The notes: generated by a model from the sequence alone, not told the origin. DNA of 34,716 nt from an uncultured Lentisphaeria bacterium (GCA_903863035.1 CAIPAT010000416.1:1-34716), one strand, 5' to 3'. Positions 17,383 through 26,332 are shown, counted from the first letter of the stretch. Made by a program: numbers and translations.

Positions 17383-20376
17383 ATGCGCAAAACAGCATCA
17401 TGTTGTCCGGCAATCATAACTGCACTCAGTCATATTTTCCCCCGTAAGCTCGTGCAATGGTTGATTATGCTGCCGGCTTTTTCCGCTTGTATCCTTGCGA
17501 GCACCGCAGAGCAGAAAGCGGCTTCTCTGCCGAAAAGCAACGGCAATCTCGCCAGCGCTAAATACGCGGTGCAGGTCAGCGCGAAAGTTCAGGAAAAACC
17601 GGCGCAGATTACACTGAGCTGGCCGGAAGATAAATCCGCTTTTTCGCATACACTGTACCGCCGATTCATGGGTGAAAAACAATGGAATCCGGTTCCGGTC
17701 GCGGCGCTGGACGGCAACGCTGCCGGATTCGTTGACAATAAAGTTAAACCGGGTGTGATTTACGAATACCGGATTGATCGTTCCGGCAGCGGCTATATTG
17801 GACGCGGCTACATCTGTGCCGGAATCAACATTCCGGCAGTGGAAGCCAGGGGGCGGTTGATTCTGCTGGTGGAGAAGAGCGTTGCCGGGCAGCTGAAAAA
17901 TGAACTGGCGCTGCTGGAACAGGATTTGACCGGCGACGGCTGGCAGGTGATACGGCATGATGTCGCCCGCGACGCTAAAGTAACCGAAGTCAAAAAACTG
18001 ATTGAAGCGGCATACCGGCAAAATCCGGAACAACTGCGGACCGTTTTTCTGTTCGGACATGTTCCGGTACCGTATTCCGGCAGCATTTCCCCTGACGGTC
18101 ATACCAACCATCTGGGAGCCTGGCCGGCCGATCTGTATTACGGTGATATGAGCGGTAAATGGACTGATGAAAAATCCCTTAAATATGCTCCGGGGCCGGA
18201 GCAGAAGAATGAACCCGGCGACGGTAAATTCGATCAGAGCACCATACCAGTCAACTCGCTGGCGCTGGAAGTAGGACGGGTCGATCTGTCCGACATGCCG
18301 CAGTTCAAACTGGATGAAGTTGAACTGCTGCGGCAGTATCTCAACAAGGACCATGCGTTCCGGCACCGGCAGATACAAACGGAACCGCGCGGCCTGATCG
18401 ATGATCATTTCGGTGCTTTCGGCGGCGAAGCTTTCGGCAGCAGCGCCTGGAGCAATTTCGCCGCATTTTTCGGGGCGGATAAAAACGTTGCCGATGACTG
18501 GTTTACGGTATTGTCATCGAACAGTTATTTATGGGCCTACGGCTGTGGCGGCGGTTCGCATGACCGAGCCGGAGGCGTCGGCACAACTGCTGATTTTACC
18601 AGAATCCCGGTTAAGGCTGTTTTCACCATGCTGTTCGGCAGCTATTTCGGCGACTGGAACCGCCCGGATAATTTTATGCGCGCCACCCTGGCCAATTCAG
18701 GCGATGCGCTGACTTGCGTCTGGGACGGACGCCCGCACTGGTATCTCCATCATATGGCGATGGGCAAAAATATCGGCTATTCGGCGCTGCGCACTCAAAA
18801 TAACAATCAGCTTCAAGATTATATCGCCTGTAATGATGCCAAGTCTTCGGTATCGGGCAAGGATGAGGACTCCGAATGGGACTATAATTCAATCCATGTC
18901 GCGCTGATGGGCGATCCCGCGCTCCGGATGCATCCGGTGGCCCCGCCGCGTTCATGCGGCGCAACAACGCTGCCGGTGAATAAATTAAAGCTTCAGTGGC
19001 TGCCGTCAGCAGATAAAAGCATCACCGGTTGTCAAGTATACCGTGCAGAGGCTTTGAGCGGCCCCTACACGCTGCTGACCAAAGAGCCGGTTGCCGGTAC
19101 TGAATACACCGTTTCCGGTGTCAAACCGGATGACGTCTACATGATAAAATCGCTGGCGCTGCAAAAAAGCGGCAGCGGTACTTACTGGAACACCAGCCAG
19201 GGAATATTCATCCGGCCGCCGGCCGCCGGCGAATCTTATGCCGTGCCGCAACTTGCCGGGTTCGCGCTGACTACGCCGGAAGATGTTCCCGTCGAGTTTG
19301 ATATAAAATCAGCGGATATAATAATTTCCAGACTGCCGCAGCATGGAGCGCTTCAGAAAAACGACGCCGGACGATTTGTTTATACGCCATCGCCTGATTA
19401 TAACGGCGCCGACCGGTTTACATTGATTCCACGGGACGGGTTAAATGATGGTGCTCCCGCCGAATTTACCGTAGCCATCCAGCCGGTTCCTGACGCTCCG
19501 CGTCCGGAGAACCAGATGATTTGCCTGGTTGATCAAAAACCGCGCAAAATCAAACTGTCGGCAGCAAACCCTGACACTCCTGATGCTCCGCTGAGTTATA
19601 AGATCGTTAAACCGCCGGAGCACGGCAAACTCTCAGGAACACCTCCGGACGTGGTTTATGAGCCCGCCGCCGGAACCGGGAATAATGATAAATTTCAATT
19701 CACCGCCGGCAACGGTTATTTAGAGAGTGCGCCGGGCACGGTCTTTATTCTGCCGGCTTATTCATGCGCCGGAACGGCGGAACCGAAAACGGTTGACGGC
19801 GACCTCCGGGACTGGAAAGACCTTGAGATAAAATGCAATGAGCCGGATGCGTTCAATTATATGGGCAAAAAAGCATGGAAAGGCCGGGACGACTGCCGGT
19901 TTGCCATCGGCACTGCCTATGATGATAAGTATCTGTATATCGCGGTCGAAGTTATAGATGACAAATATGACGCGGTAAAAGACAGAGATCCGTGGGATCA
20001 GGACGGCATTGAAATACGTCTTGACGCCAGACCGCCGGATATTCGCTCAGTCAACAGCGGGCAGGGCGAACAGAAGGATTTTCTGCTGCTGGCTTTCAGT
20101 CCAAGTTCAGTTCCCGGTGAAACCTGGATGTATCGCGGCATCAAAGAATTGCCGGAAGGCACTAAATATATCTGCTGCCGTACTGCCAAAGGCTTTAATA
20201 CCGAAGTTGCGGTGCCGCTGACTTATCTTAACAAAATGGCCGGCAGAGAGTGGGATGGTTTCCGTCTGAACGTTTCAGTAGACGACCGTGACGGCGACAA
20301 AATGGTCCAGCTCTGCTGGAAACCCGACTGGCGATATCCCGAATCATACTACGGCTCCGGCACTTTTAAACGATGA
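17383..20376 (+). CDS. Large secreted protein: FnIII, caspase/gingipain-like core, cadherin-like repeats, CBM9-like C terminus (997 aa)
   Basis: The protein has a signal sequence with a long n-region (hydrophobic 24-40). An FnIII-like domain (about 65-150) follows. A region at about 158-517 resembles the caspase/gingipain (C25) fold: VFLFGHVPVPY (221-231), LEVGRVDLSDMP (295-306) and a closing MGDPALRMH (509-517). A second FnIII-like domain (530-610) comes next, then two cadherin-like/Big_9 modules (620-702, 703-792) with YTPSPDYNGADRF, and a CBM9/DOMON-like domain (about 795-997) with VDGDLRDW. Where gingipains have His-Gly and Cys, I read YGCGGGSH (386-393) and MLFGSYFGDW (416-425), so catalysis is doubtful. 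AAGGTGGAG lies eight bases before the ATG. It is probably an extracellular, polysaccharide-associated protein; function is unproven. Confidence 0.75.
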   Translation: MRKTASCCPAIITALSHIFPRKLVQWLIMLPAFSACILASTAEQKAASLPKSNGNLASAKYAVQVSAKVQEKPAQITLSWPEDKSAFSHTLYRRFMGEKQWNPVPVAALDGNAAGFVDNKVKPGVIYEYRIDRSGSGYIGRGYICAGINIPAVEARGRLILLVEKSVAGQLKNELALLEQDLTGDGWQVIRHDVARDAKVTEVKKLIEAAYRQNPEQLRTVFLFGHVPVPYSGSISPDGHTNHLGAWPADLYYGDMSGKWTDEKSLKYAPGPEQKNEPGDGKFDQSTIPVNSLALEVGRVDLSDMPQFKLDEVELLRQYLNKDHAFRHRQIQTEPRGLIDDHFGAFGGEAFGSSAWSNFAAFFGADKNVADDWFTVLSSNSYLWAYGCGGGSHDRAGGVGTTADFTRIPVKAVFTMLFGSYFGDWNRPDNFMRATLANSGDALTCVWDGRPHWYLHHMAMGKNIGYSALRTQNNNQLQDYIACNDAKSSVSGKDEDSEWDYNSIHVALMGDPALRMHPVAPPRSCGATTLPVNKLKLQWLPSADKSITGCQVYRAEALSGPYTLLTKEPVAGTEYTVSGVKPDDVYMIKSLALQKSGSGTYWNTSQGIFIRPPAAGESYAVPQLAGFALTTPEDVPVEFDIKSADIIISRLPQHGALQKNDAGRFVYTPSPDYNGADRFTLIPRDGLNDGAPAEFTVAIQPVPDAPRPENQMICLVDQKPRKIKLSAANPDTPDAPLSYKIVKPPEHGKLSGTPPDVVYEPAAGTGNNDKFQFTAGNGYLESAPGTVFILPAYSCAGTAEPKTVDGDLRDWKDLEIKCNEPDAFNYMGKKAWKGRDDCRFAIGTAYDDKYLYIAVEVIDDKYDAVKDRDPWDQDGIEIRLDARPPDIRSVNSGQGEQKDFLLLAFSPSSVPGETWMYRGIKELPEGTKYICCRTAKGFNTEVAVPLTYLNKMAGREWDGFRLNVSVDDRDGDKMVQLCWKPDWRYPESYYGSGTFKR

Positions 20377-20454
20377 CCCGATATGGAAGTTTAAATCAGT
20401 AGTGAATAACAAGCTCCGAAATATTTCAAAAATATCTGCACGGCTGAAAATTTA

Positions 20455-20614
20455 GGAGCTGTCAAGAAATAAACTTGACAAGTCTCGCGAAATATCCCGA
20501 AGAGATTTTGGGAATTGCCGGTAAGGCGCATACCTGAAGGCATGTAACGAACCGGCAAACACAAAGGCATTCGGGAGAAGCGCGAAGATGTAAAGGTTAT
20601 TTCTTTACGGCTCC
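20455..20614. mobile_element. 160-bp MITE-like element, family 2, copy 1 (TTA target duplication)
   Basis: The 26-base terminal inverted repeats match at 22 positions: GGAGCTGTCAAGAAATAAAC... against GGAGCCGTAAAGAAATAACC.... TTA flanks both sides (20452-20454 and 20615-20617). The arms contain nested complementary blocks: CGCG/CGCG, TCCCGAA/TTCGGGA and GCCGGT/ACCGGC. A nearly identical copy runs off the window end from 34575. Unrelated in sequence to the family at 17093. A 3-bp TNA duplication and GAGC-type ends are reminiscent of IS5-family (IS1031-group) elements, but this is inference. It has no coding capacity. Confidence 0.85.
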
Positions 20615-20666
20615 TTAGCATAGAAGAGCGTCTTGCGTCCGTATTTTTCCATTCCTTCTTCAGGCG

Positions 20667-20918
20667 ATGGCGGAAATGCAGCCTTATGCTGATGCAATGA
20701 AAAAAGTAGCCAAAGAAAAAGATACCGTCTGTGTTGATCTTTATACTGCCAGCGGCAAATTTATGCAGGACATAGGCCCCGACGGATTTGCCTCGTTTTT
20801 CTGTGCGCCTAAAGAGCGGACCCATTTTTCTGAAAAGGGTGCGGTTGTCATAGCGGAACTGATTGTCAAAGACCTGTCCGCCGCTAAAACTCCGCTGGCC
20901 GACTATCTGAAAAAGTAA
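20667..20918 (+). pseudogene. 3' fragment of an SGNH / rhamnogalacturonan-acetylesterase-like gene
   Basis: The 83-residue frame resembles only the C-terminal end of GDSL/SGNH esterases of the rhamnogalacturonan acetylesterase type. MQPYADAMKKVAKEK matches the helix before the last strand, VCVDLY follows, and ERTHFSEKGA (50-59) is the last block. In active enzymes that block carries the catalytic Asp-x-x-His; here the Asp is Glu50, with His53 kept. The nucleophile-bearing N-terminal two thirds are absent: the frame is closed by a stop at 20616 and the DNA before it is the family-2 MITE. The ATG has no well-placed ribosome site. It is best read as the remnant of a carbohydrate-esterase gene next to the secreted CBM9 protein gene. 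Confidence 0.65.
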
Positions 20919-21075
20919 ATTATCCTAAAAAAAGCAGTTGAACCTTATTTTTAGTTTTATGTTGTTTAAAATAAAAGCTTTATGGCAAAAAGCAATTTAA
21001 CAAAAAGTTAATAACAATGAATTGCCGGAAATCCAGAATTCAACCCTTCGGGTCGGCCATTGCACCATGTCTGCA

Positions 21076-21125
21076 CTGTGATTTTGAACTTGCAGTGGTT
21101 ACCACAGCGGCGCTCAAAATCACAG
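21076..21125. repeat. Long hairpin in the convergent gap before the MFS gene end
   Basis: CTGTGATTTTGA (21076-21087) and its exact complement TCAAAATCACAG (21114-21125) enclose a 26-base loop containing a smaller GTGG-TTA-CCAC hairpin. It lies between the esterase fragment (plus) and the MFS gene stop (minus), so it may act as a transcript-end structure or be a relic repeat. A T-run occurs on the plus strand some 25 bases later, which is too far for a classical terminator. Confidence 0.5.
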
Positions 21126-21164
21126 CACATCCACGGCACACTGACTCGACTGCTTTTTTTAGGA

Positions 21165-22451
21165 TTATTGGCTTATTGGCTGCTTTTTCGCGGTTGCCAG
21201 AAAAAGAGCGGTAATGACTACGGCGGCAGCCGCGGCAAAGAATGCGCCCAGCATGAAAGAGGTTTTCGGGCTGGCAACTGACCACAGAACGCCGAAGACC
21301 AGGCTTGCCGGAAGCGCGCCGAGTCCGACGACCCCGTGATAGAGGCCGTAAGCCCGGCCCCGGCAATCAACTGGAACGAAATCAGCGACCAGGGCCTTTT
21401 CCGAGCCTTCAGTCATGCCGTAGAAGAAACCATAGGCGACAATCAGCAGCCAGATCATCCACAGTTCCGTGGCGAACGGAAACGCGCAGTAAACCGCCAT
21501 ATAGATTATCCAGCCGGCAGTAATCGTGAACTGTCTGCCGAGACGGTCGGAAAGCCAGCCGCCCGGCATGCTGAAGCAGATTTTTGACAAATGCAGTACT
21601 GTCCAGAATAGAATCAGGTATCCGGGGCCAAGGTTGAATTGAGTCTGAGCATAATAGAGCAGAAACAGGTCGGAGCTGTTGCCCAGCGCAAACAGCGTCA
21701 CGGCAATAAGAAAGACATAGAACCTGCCCGACAGCGGAGCCGCATTCTGATTTTCAGGCTTATCCGTTTCTGTGACAGCCTGCTTGCTGATTTCTTTAAT
21801 TTTACTGGTTATTACCCAGACCGCTGCTACTCCAGGAATAAGAGCGAAAGCGAACAACCAGCGCAGTGCATGCATTTCATCATGATTGGCAGCAGCGGAG
21901 AATCTTCCCCACAATTCGTTGCCACCCAGCAGCAGATAAAGGAAAACGCCGGCGACCACCGGACCCAAAACCGCTCCGGCATGATCCATTGAACGGTGAA
22001 AGCTGAACGCCAGTCCGCGGACTTCGGGATAAACCGATTCACTGATCAGCGCATCGCGCGGCGCGGTCCGGATGCCTTTGCCGATGCGGTCAATAAAGCG
22101 CAGCAGGATTACATGCCATCCGGCGGTGCAGACCGCCAGCAGCGGTCTGGCGAACGTGGAAATACCATACCCCAGAAACACCAGCGGTTTGCGTTTGCCG
22201 ACCGCATCACTGATTCTGCCTGAATAAATCTTCAGCACGCTGGCGACAGTTTCCGCAATGCCGTCCATCAGCCCGATATACACCGCAACCATTCCGGAGG
22301 AAACGAGCCCGGAGAAAAAAAGCGGCAGCAGCGGATAGATCATTTCACTGGAAAAATCAGTAAAAAAACTTACCAGTCCGAGCATTAACACGTTACCCTG
22401 GAAAACGCTTTTCAACGCGGGGCCGGAAATGTTAAAAACCTTCATGTTCAT
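21165..22451 (-). CDS. MFS transporter (428 aa)
   Basis: An inner-membrane permease with about twelve hydrophobic segments. Diagnostic stretches are FFTDFSSEMIYPLLPLFF near the N terminus and RFIDRIGKGIRTAPRDALISES (about 116-137), which define a large, poorly characterised MFS group usually annotated as generic or drug-related permeases. A charged cytoplasmic loop (about 212-235) separates the halves. Substrate is unknown. It is the last gene of the fmt-rng-thiS-tauE-corA-MFS run, 16 bases after the corA-like gene. GAGGT precedes the first ATG. A second in-frame ATG two codons later is also possible. Confidence 0.82.
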   Translation of the reverse strand: MNMKVFNISGPALKSVFQGNVLMLGLVSFFTDFSSEMIYPLLPLFFSGLVSSGMVAVYIGLMDGIAETVASVLKIYSGRISDAVGKRKPLVFLGYGISTFARPLLAVCTAGWHVILLRFIDRIGKGIRTAPRDALISESVYPEVRGLAFSFHRSMDHAGAVLGPVVAGVFLYLLLGGNELWGRFSAAANHDEMHALRWLFAFALIPGVAAVWVITSKIKEISKQAVTETDKPENQNAAPLSGRFYVFLIAVTLFALGNSSDLFLLYYAQTQFNLGPGYLILFWTVLHLSKICFSMPGGWLSDRLGRQFTITAGWIIYMAVYCAFPFATELWMIWLLIVAYGFFYGMTEGSEKALVADFVPVDCRGRAYGLYHGVVGLGALPASLVFGVLWSVASPKTSFMLGAFFAAAAAVVITALFLATAKKQPISQ

Positions 22452-22467
22452 ATGACCTCGACAGTAT

Positions 22468-23397
22468 TCAGCGTCCGCGTCGGCGGAGCAGGAATAATAC
22501 TGCGATAATTGCGAGGATAAATGATATGGTCAAAGTAATCAGGAACGCATAAGGCGATTCCTGGAACGGTAATTTTACGTTCATGCCGTAAAATCCGGCA
22601 ACCATGTTAGGTATCATCAGGAGAATAGTGATCGAAGTCAGCGTCCGCATTACGGCATTGAGGTTGTTTGAAATAACTGAGGCAAAAGCATTCATCATCC
22701 CAGTCAGAATGTTGCTGTAAATGTTGCTCATTTCCAATGCCTGGCGGTATTCGATAATGACATCGGCGAAAAGTTCAGCGTCGTCTTCGGACGATTTAAA
22801 TCGTTTGGTGGTTGACAGCCGGCTGATCATGATTTCATCGGCTTTCAGTGAAGTCGTAAAGTAGACCAGACTTTTTTCCAGCAGCAGCAGATTCAGCAGT
22901 TCCTTGTTGTTGATCGCCATATGGAGTCTCTTCTCAATCAATGCGGAGCGTCCGTTTATCTCTTTAAGGAAGTTCAGGTACATCACCGCCGCGCGGAAAA
23001 GAATCAACAGAATAAAACGTTCTCTATTGCTGCAGTCGAAGTTTTTCACTTTGCCCTGAAAAAAGTCCTGAATCAGTTCGAGTTTTCTGGAAGCAACGGT
23101 AATGACATAATCACTGGAATAGATTATCCCCAAAGGCAGCGTGCGATATGATACTTCTTCATTGGGATCATAATAAGGAACCCGGATAATGATAAGCATG
23201 TAATCATCCTCAACATCAATACGCGCTCTTTCGTCAACGTCCAGCGGATCGGAAATATGGTTTGAGGGAATTCTCAGCTTGCTGCATATGTCTTCGATTT
23301 CTCCGACCGCGGGGGCGGTGATGTTGACCCAGCATCCTTTCTGGTAATCGTGGATTTTTTTGATCTGATCACCGGATTTACAGAATATTTCAATCAC
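22468..23397 (-). CDS. corA: CorA-family divalent cation transporter (309 aa)
   Basis: A magnesium/cobalt channel of the CorA type: a large cytoplasmic N-terminal domain (1-245) with a long helical region, then two C-terminal transmembrane helices. The signature GMN ends the first helix (in FYGMNVKLPF, about residues 268-277), and the last helix leads to a basic RRRGR tail. Length is typical. It starts two bases after the tauE-like stop and is 16 bases before the MFS gene, so translational coupling is likely. The acidic loop after GMN is neutral here (VKLPFQESP), which is a common variant. The ion specificity is not determined. Confidence 0.9.
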   Translation of the reverse strand: MIEIFCKSGDQIKKIHDYQKGCWVNITAPAVGEIEDICSKLRIPSNHISDPLDVDERARIDVEDDYMLIIIRVPYYDPNEEVSYRTLPLGIIYSSDYVITVASRKLELIQDFFQGKVKNFDCSNRERFILLILFRAAVMYLNFLKEINGRSALIEKRLHMAINNKELLNLLLLEKSLVYFTTSLKADEIMISRLSTTKRFKSSEDDAELFADVIIEYRQALEMSNIYSNILTGMMNAFASVISNNLNAVMRTLTSITILLMIPNMVAGFYGMNVKLPFQESPYAFLITLTISFILAIIAVLFLLRRRGR

Positions 23398-23399
23398 TT

Positions 23400-24353
23400 T
23401 TACATCTCCGTTTTTTGCAGCACAGCCGTTTTCAGTTTTATTCCGGATTTACGAGTGACCGCCATCAAATAAGCTATCAGCAGAATTCCTGAAATAATAA
23501 TGATAATTCTTCCAGTCATGATATAATCCGTAATTTTGCACAAAACACTCAGAAATACGAAGAAAATGAACAGCGCAAAACTGGAATCAGCGGTACTGTC
23601 ATCTCCGGCGCTGGTCACAATAGAGTGCATTCTGGCACCGAGTGCAAACGCCGGAAGCCCGCCAATGGTCAGATAAAGCGCCAGCCAGAGCGAACTTTTT
23701 ACGGAATCAGTTTTGCCCGCCAGATATGATGCCGATCCGGAAATTGCCACAATCAGCACGGACAGCCGGAGAATCATGGCGGTAATTTTTTCCGGAACCT
23801 TGAGGAAAGATTTCATCACCGGGCGGACCAGCGACCCGCCGCCAATCCCGAGCAGCGAAGAAATGACTCCGGTAATGATTCCGGAAATCGCCGCAAACCA
23901 TTTTTTTCTGCCATCAAGTTTGATGATTCCATTGCCATGTTCATTCCGCAATACGGTTTTTCTGGAAGACCTGACCGTTTCTAAAAAAATTAAAGCCATG
24001 ATAAACAGGTATAGCGCTTCCTGAAGTTTGCGGCTGCCGAAAAGGCTCAGCAGCAGATCGCCCAGCGGTTTGCCCGCCAGACTGCCGATAAATGAAAAAC
24101 AACAAACCGGCAGCGCGACAGCATACCCCCAGGAACCACTTTGCCAGCCGATTGCCGGAAATTGCCTGATGACTGTCGGAAGGGTGCAGGGAATCATCTG
24201 AAGCAGACTGGCGACGATAGCGGTTTCGATATCCACTCCTGCCAGCAGCAGCGCCGGCATGATAAGCCAGCCACCGCCAAGTCCCCAGAACCCGCCGGAG
24301 AGCATGGCGCAAAAACCAGTAAGTATACAGCATATTGCCAGGGTTAAAGTCAT
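23400..24353 (-). CDS. TauE/SafE-family (TSUP) membrane permease (317 aa)
   Basis: A multi-pass membrane protein of the sulfite exporter TauE/SafE (TSUP, DUF81) family. The repeated half-signature is visible: GFWGLGGGWLIMPALLLAGVD near residues 22-42 and SSLLGIGGGSLVRPVM near 165-180. Members are linked to export or uptake of sulfite, sulfoacetate, sulfonates or other organic anions. It lies 31 bases downstream of a ThiS sulfur-carrier gene, so a sulfur role is tempting, but only by proximity. A short extra hydrophobic segment at the C terminus (about 285-300) ends in a Lys-rich tail. It is coupled to the corA-like gene by a two-base gap. Confidence 0.85.
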   Translation of the reverse strand: MTLTLAICCILTGFCAMLSGGFWGLGGGWLIMPALLLAGVDIETAIVASLLQMIPCTLPTVIRQFPAIGWQSGSWGYAVALPVCCFSFIGSLAGKPLGDLLLSLFGSRKLQEALYLFIMALIFLETVRSSRKTVLRNEHGNGIIKLDGRKKWFAAISGIITGVISSLLGIGGGSLVRPVMKSFLKVPEKITAMILRLSVLIVAISGSASYLAGKTDSVKSSLWLALYLTIGGLPAFALGARMHSIVTSAGDDSTADSSFALFIFFVFLSVLCKITDYIMTGRIIIIISGILLIAYLMAVTRKSGIKLKTAVLQKTEM

Positions 24354-24384
24354 AGTTAAAACCTGTAAAAATCAAATCATAAAC

Positions 24385-24585
24385 TCAGCCGCCGCCAACA
24401 AAACTCATTACATCAAGCACATCGTTTTTCTGCAAGATGATCTCGCCGCAATCTTCGCTGCCGACGACATTGCCATTTATTGCAACCACTGTTTTTGCCG
24501 GATCAATGCCGCGGTCTTTAAGGAATAGTTTCAGCGAAACACCGGCTTCAATAACAATTTTTTTGCCGTTGACAGTAATATTCAT
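24385..24585 (-). CDS. thiS: ThiS-like sulfur carrier protein (66 aa)
   Basis: A small beta-grasp (ubiquitin-like) protein ending in the diagnostic VGGG tail, whose last glycine is normally thiocarboxylated to carry sulfur for the thiazole of thiamine. The motifs MNITVNG at the start, VVAINGNVV in the middle and DVLDVMSFVGGG at the end fit ThiS rather than MoaD. The frame can be extended by six codons, but AAGG lies nine bases before the ATG at 24585, which gives the usual length. It starts 14 bases after rng. No thiG, thiF or thiE gene is present in the window, so the partner that activates it is elsewhere or it serves another sulfur pathway. Confidence 0.82.
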   Translation of the reverse strand: MNITVNGKKIVIEAGVSLKLFLKDRGIDPAKTVVAINGNVVGSEDCGEIILQKNDVLDVMSFVGGG

Positions 24586-24599
24586 CGTCTGACGCCTTA

Positions 24600-26249
24600 T
24601 CAATATTCAGCATTGGTATCTGGATCAACCAGTTTGAACTCTTCATGATGAAGAACGCTTTCAGCACGAAAACTCAAATTCTTGCCGTATTTGCTTTCCA
24701 GTTCCTGGAGCAGATCGGCATCTTCATTTTTCAACCTTGCCAGTACGTCAGGATGCATGATGACCCGCACCGAAAGGCCGGTTTTGGCGTTTCTGCGCCG
24801 CAGAACTTCATTCAGGCGGCGCTGAATCTCCACACTCATGGACATCGCTGACTTGATATTACCGCTTCCGCTACAATAAGGACACGGATCATAAAGCGTG
24901 TCTTTCAGACTTTCGTGCTCGCGTTGTCTGGTCATTTCCATCAACCCCAGCTTGCTTAACGGCAGAAGTTTGGTTTTGGCACGGTCGTCTTTTACCAGTT
25001 TCTTCATGTGTTTGAATACGTTTTCACGGTCATGGGCGCTGCGCATGTCAATAAAGTCAATCACGACCAGACCGCCGATGTTCCGCAAACGGAGTTGTCT
25101 GGCGACTTCTTCCGCTGCTTCCAGATTGGTTTGCAGGATGGTTTCCGGCTGATCCCCCAGTTTCCGGCCCTTGCCGGTATTCACGTCAATCGCAATCAGC
25201 GCCTCTGTCTCATCTATGCAAATATATCCGCCGCCGGAAAGTTGAACTTGCCGTTTGAAGATGTCGTTTACCTGCTCTTTGACTTTGAACCGTTCAAAAA
25301 TTGGAATGTCTCGGTCATACATCACCACTTTGCGGGCCATGCGCGTACCACCGAATTTGATCAGCGCATTATGGATCGTGTGAAACGCCGTATCGTCATC
25401 AACGATGATCTGGTCAATATCGTCAGTAATGAAATCGCGGACGGTGCATTCCAGCAGACCTGGCTCTGAGTATACAATGGACGGAACCACCCCTTTGGCC
25501 ATGACCAGTTCAACTTTGTGCCAGTAATCAAGCAGCATGTCAAGGTCATGTTTGAAGAAGATAGCTTTTCTGCCTTCCCCGACGGTACGGCAGATAAGAC
25601 CCATTCCTTCGGGCACGTCCAGTTCGGAAAGGATTTTTTTCAACCGCTGCCGCTCCAGGGAAATGTCTATCTTTGAAGAAAGTCCGATGTGATCTGAATA
25701 AGGCAGCAGCACCAGATAGCGTCCGGGAATGGAAATATTGGTGGTAACCCGCGGCCCTTTGGTTCCGATCGGCCCTTTTACCACCTGGACCAGCAACTCA
25801 GTGCCTTGCGGAAACATTTCCGGAATATCTTTAATGGTGATTTTTTTGCGGCGGCGGCTCCGCTCTTTTTCGCGAAGCTGTTTGGATCCGGTTGCCTGTC
25901 CAAGCACCCGCCGGAGTTTTTCGGAAAAACTTGTCCGCTTTTTATTTCTTGCATCGAGCGGCTTTTCATTTTTTTCAACATCTTCGGCAAAATCTTCATC
26001 AGTTTCATCGCCTGACGGCATCATATCCCAGTAATGCAGAAATGCATTTTTACCCGTGCCGATATCAACGAACGCCGCCTGCAGGGTCGGTTCGAGATTT
26101 ACAATTTTTCCCAGAAAAACAGAACCGACGCGAGGTTCGCTCTGTCCGCGTTCAATCTGATATTCTTCCAGCCTGTCGTTATTGAGCATTGCAAATCTGG
26201 TTTCAAGCTTTTCACAATTCAGGATTATCTGTTTTTTTATATTGTCCAT
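24600..26249 (-). CDS. rng: Ribonuclease G/E family endoribonuclease (549 aa)
   Basis: A single-strand-specific endoribonuclease for rRNA processing and mRNA turnover. An S1 RNA-binding domain (about 38-175) is interrupted by a charged insert (about 78-140; acidic then basic). The DNase-I-like catalytic part has magnesium ligands Asp355 in AIDVNTGK and Asp398 in VVIDFIDM. CPYC (456-459) is the zinc-link motif. No long RNase E-type scaffold tail is present, so it is nearer RNase G in size. An upstream ATG at 26336 adds 29 unrelated residues. The MDNIKKQIILN start at 26249 fits the family better, with GAG six bases before it. It is the second gene of the fmt run. Confidence 0.92.
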   Translation of the reverse strand: MDNIKKQIILNCEKLETRFAMLNNDRLEEYQIERGQSEPRVGSVFLGKIVNLEPTLQAAFVDIGTGKNAFLHYWDMMPSGDETDEDFAEDVEKNEKPLDARNKKRTSFSEKLRRVLGQATGSKQLREKERSRRRKKITIKDIPEMFPQGTELLVQVVKGPIGTKGPRVTTNISIPGRYLVLLPYSDHIGLSSKIDISLERQRLKKILSELDVPEGMGLICRTVGEGRKAIFFKHDLDMLLDYWHKVELVMAKGVVPSIVYSEPGLLECTVRDFITDDIDQIIVDDDTAFHTIHNALIKFGGTRMARKVVMYDRDIPIFERFKVKEQVNDIFKRQVQLSGGGYICIDETEALIAIDVNTGKGRKLGDQPETILQTNLEAAEEVARQLRLRNIGGLVVIDFIDMRSAHDRENVFKHMKKLVKDDRAKTKLLPLSKLGLMEMTRQREHESLKDTLYDPCPYCSGSGNIKSAMSMSVEIQRRLNEVLRRRNAKTGLSVRVIMHPDVLARLKNEDADLLQELESKYGKNLSFRAESVLHHEEFKLVDPDTNAEY

Positions 26250-26332
26250 AATTAACTCTGTGTCTATATGATATCTACTTTTTAATTCGAGAATACTATT
26301 AACCCCCGAACCGTCTAATACAACCTGCGTAA

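Noticed and set aside
17398..18408. 336-residue minus-strand ORF
   Set aside because: Antisense shadow of the 997-aa secreted protein, which has a signal peptide, domains and a good ribosome site.
20619..20664. Protein-like minus-strand reading (PEEGMEKYGRKTLFYAK) beside the second MITE
   Set aside because: It is short, has no start or family match, and overlaps the esterase fragment boundary; chance cannot be excluded.
20391..20825. 144-residue minus-strand ORF across the second MITE
   Set aside because: It runs through the element and antisense to the esterase fragment, with no recognisable domain or ribosome site.
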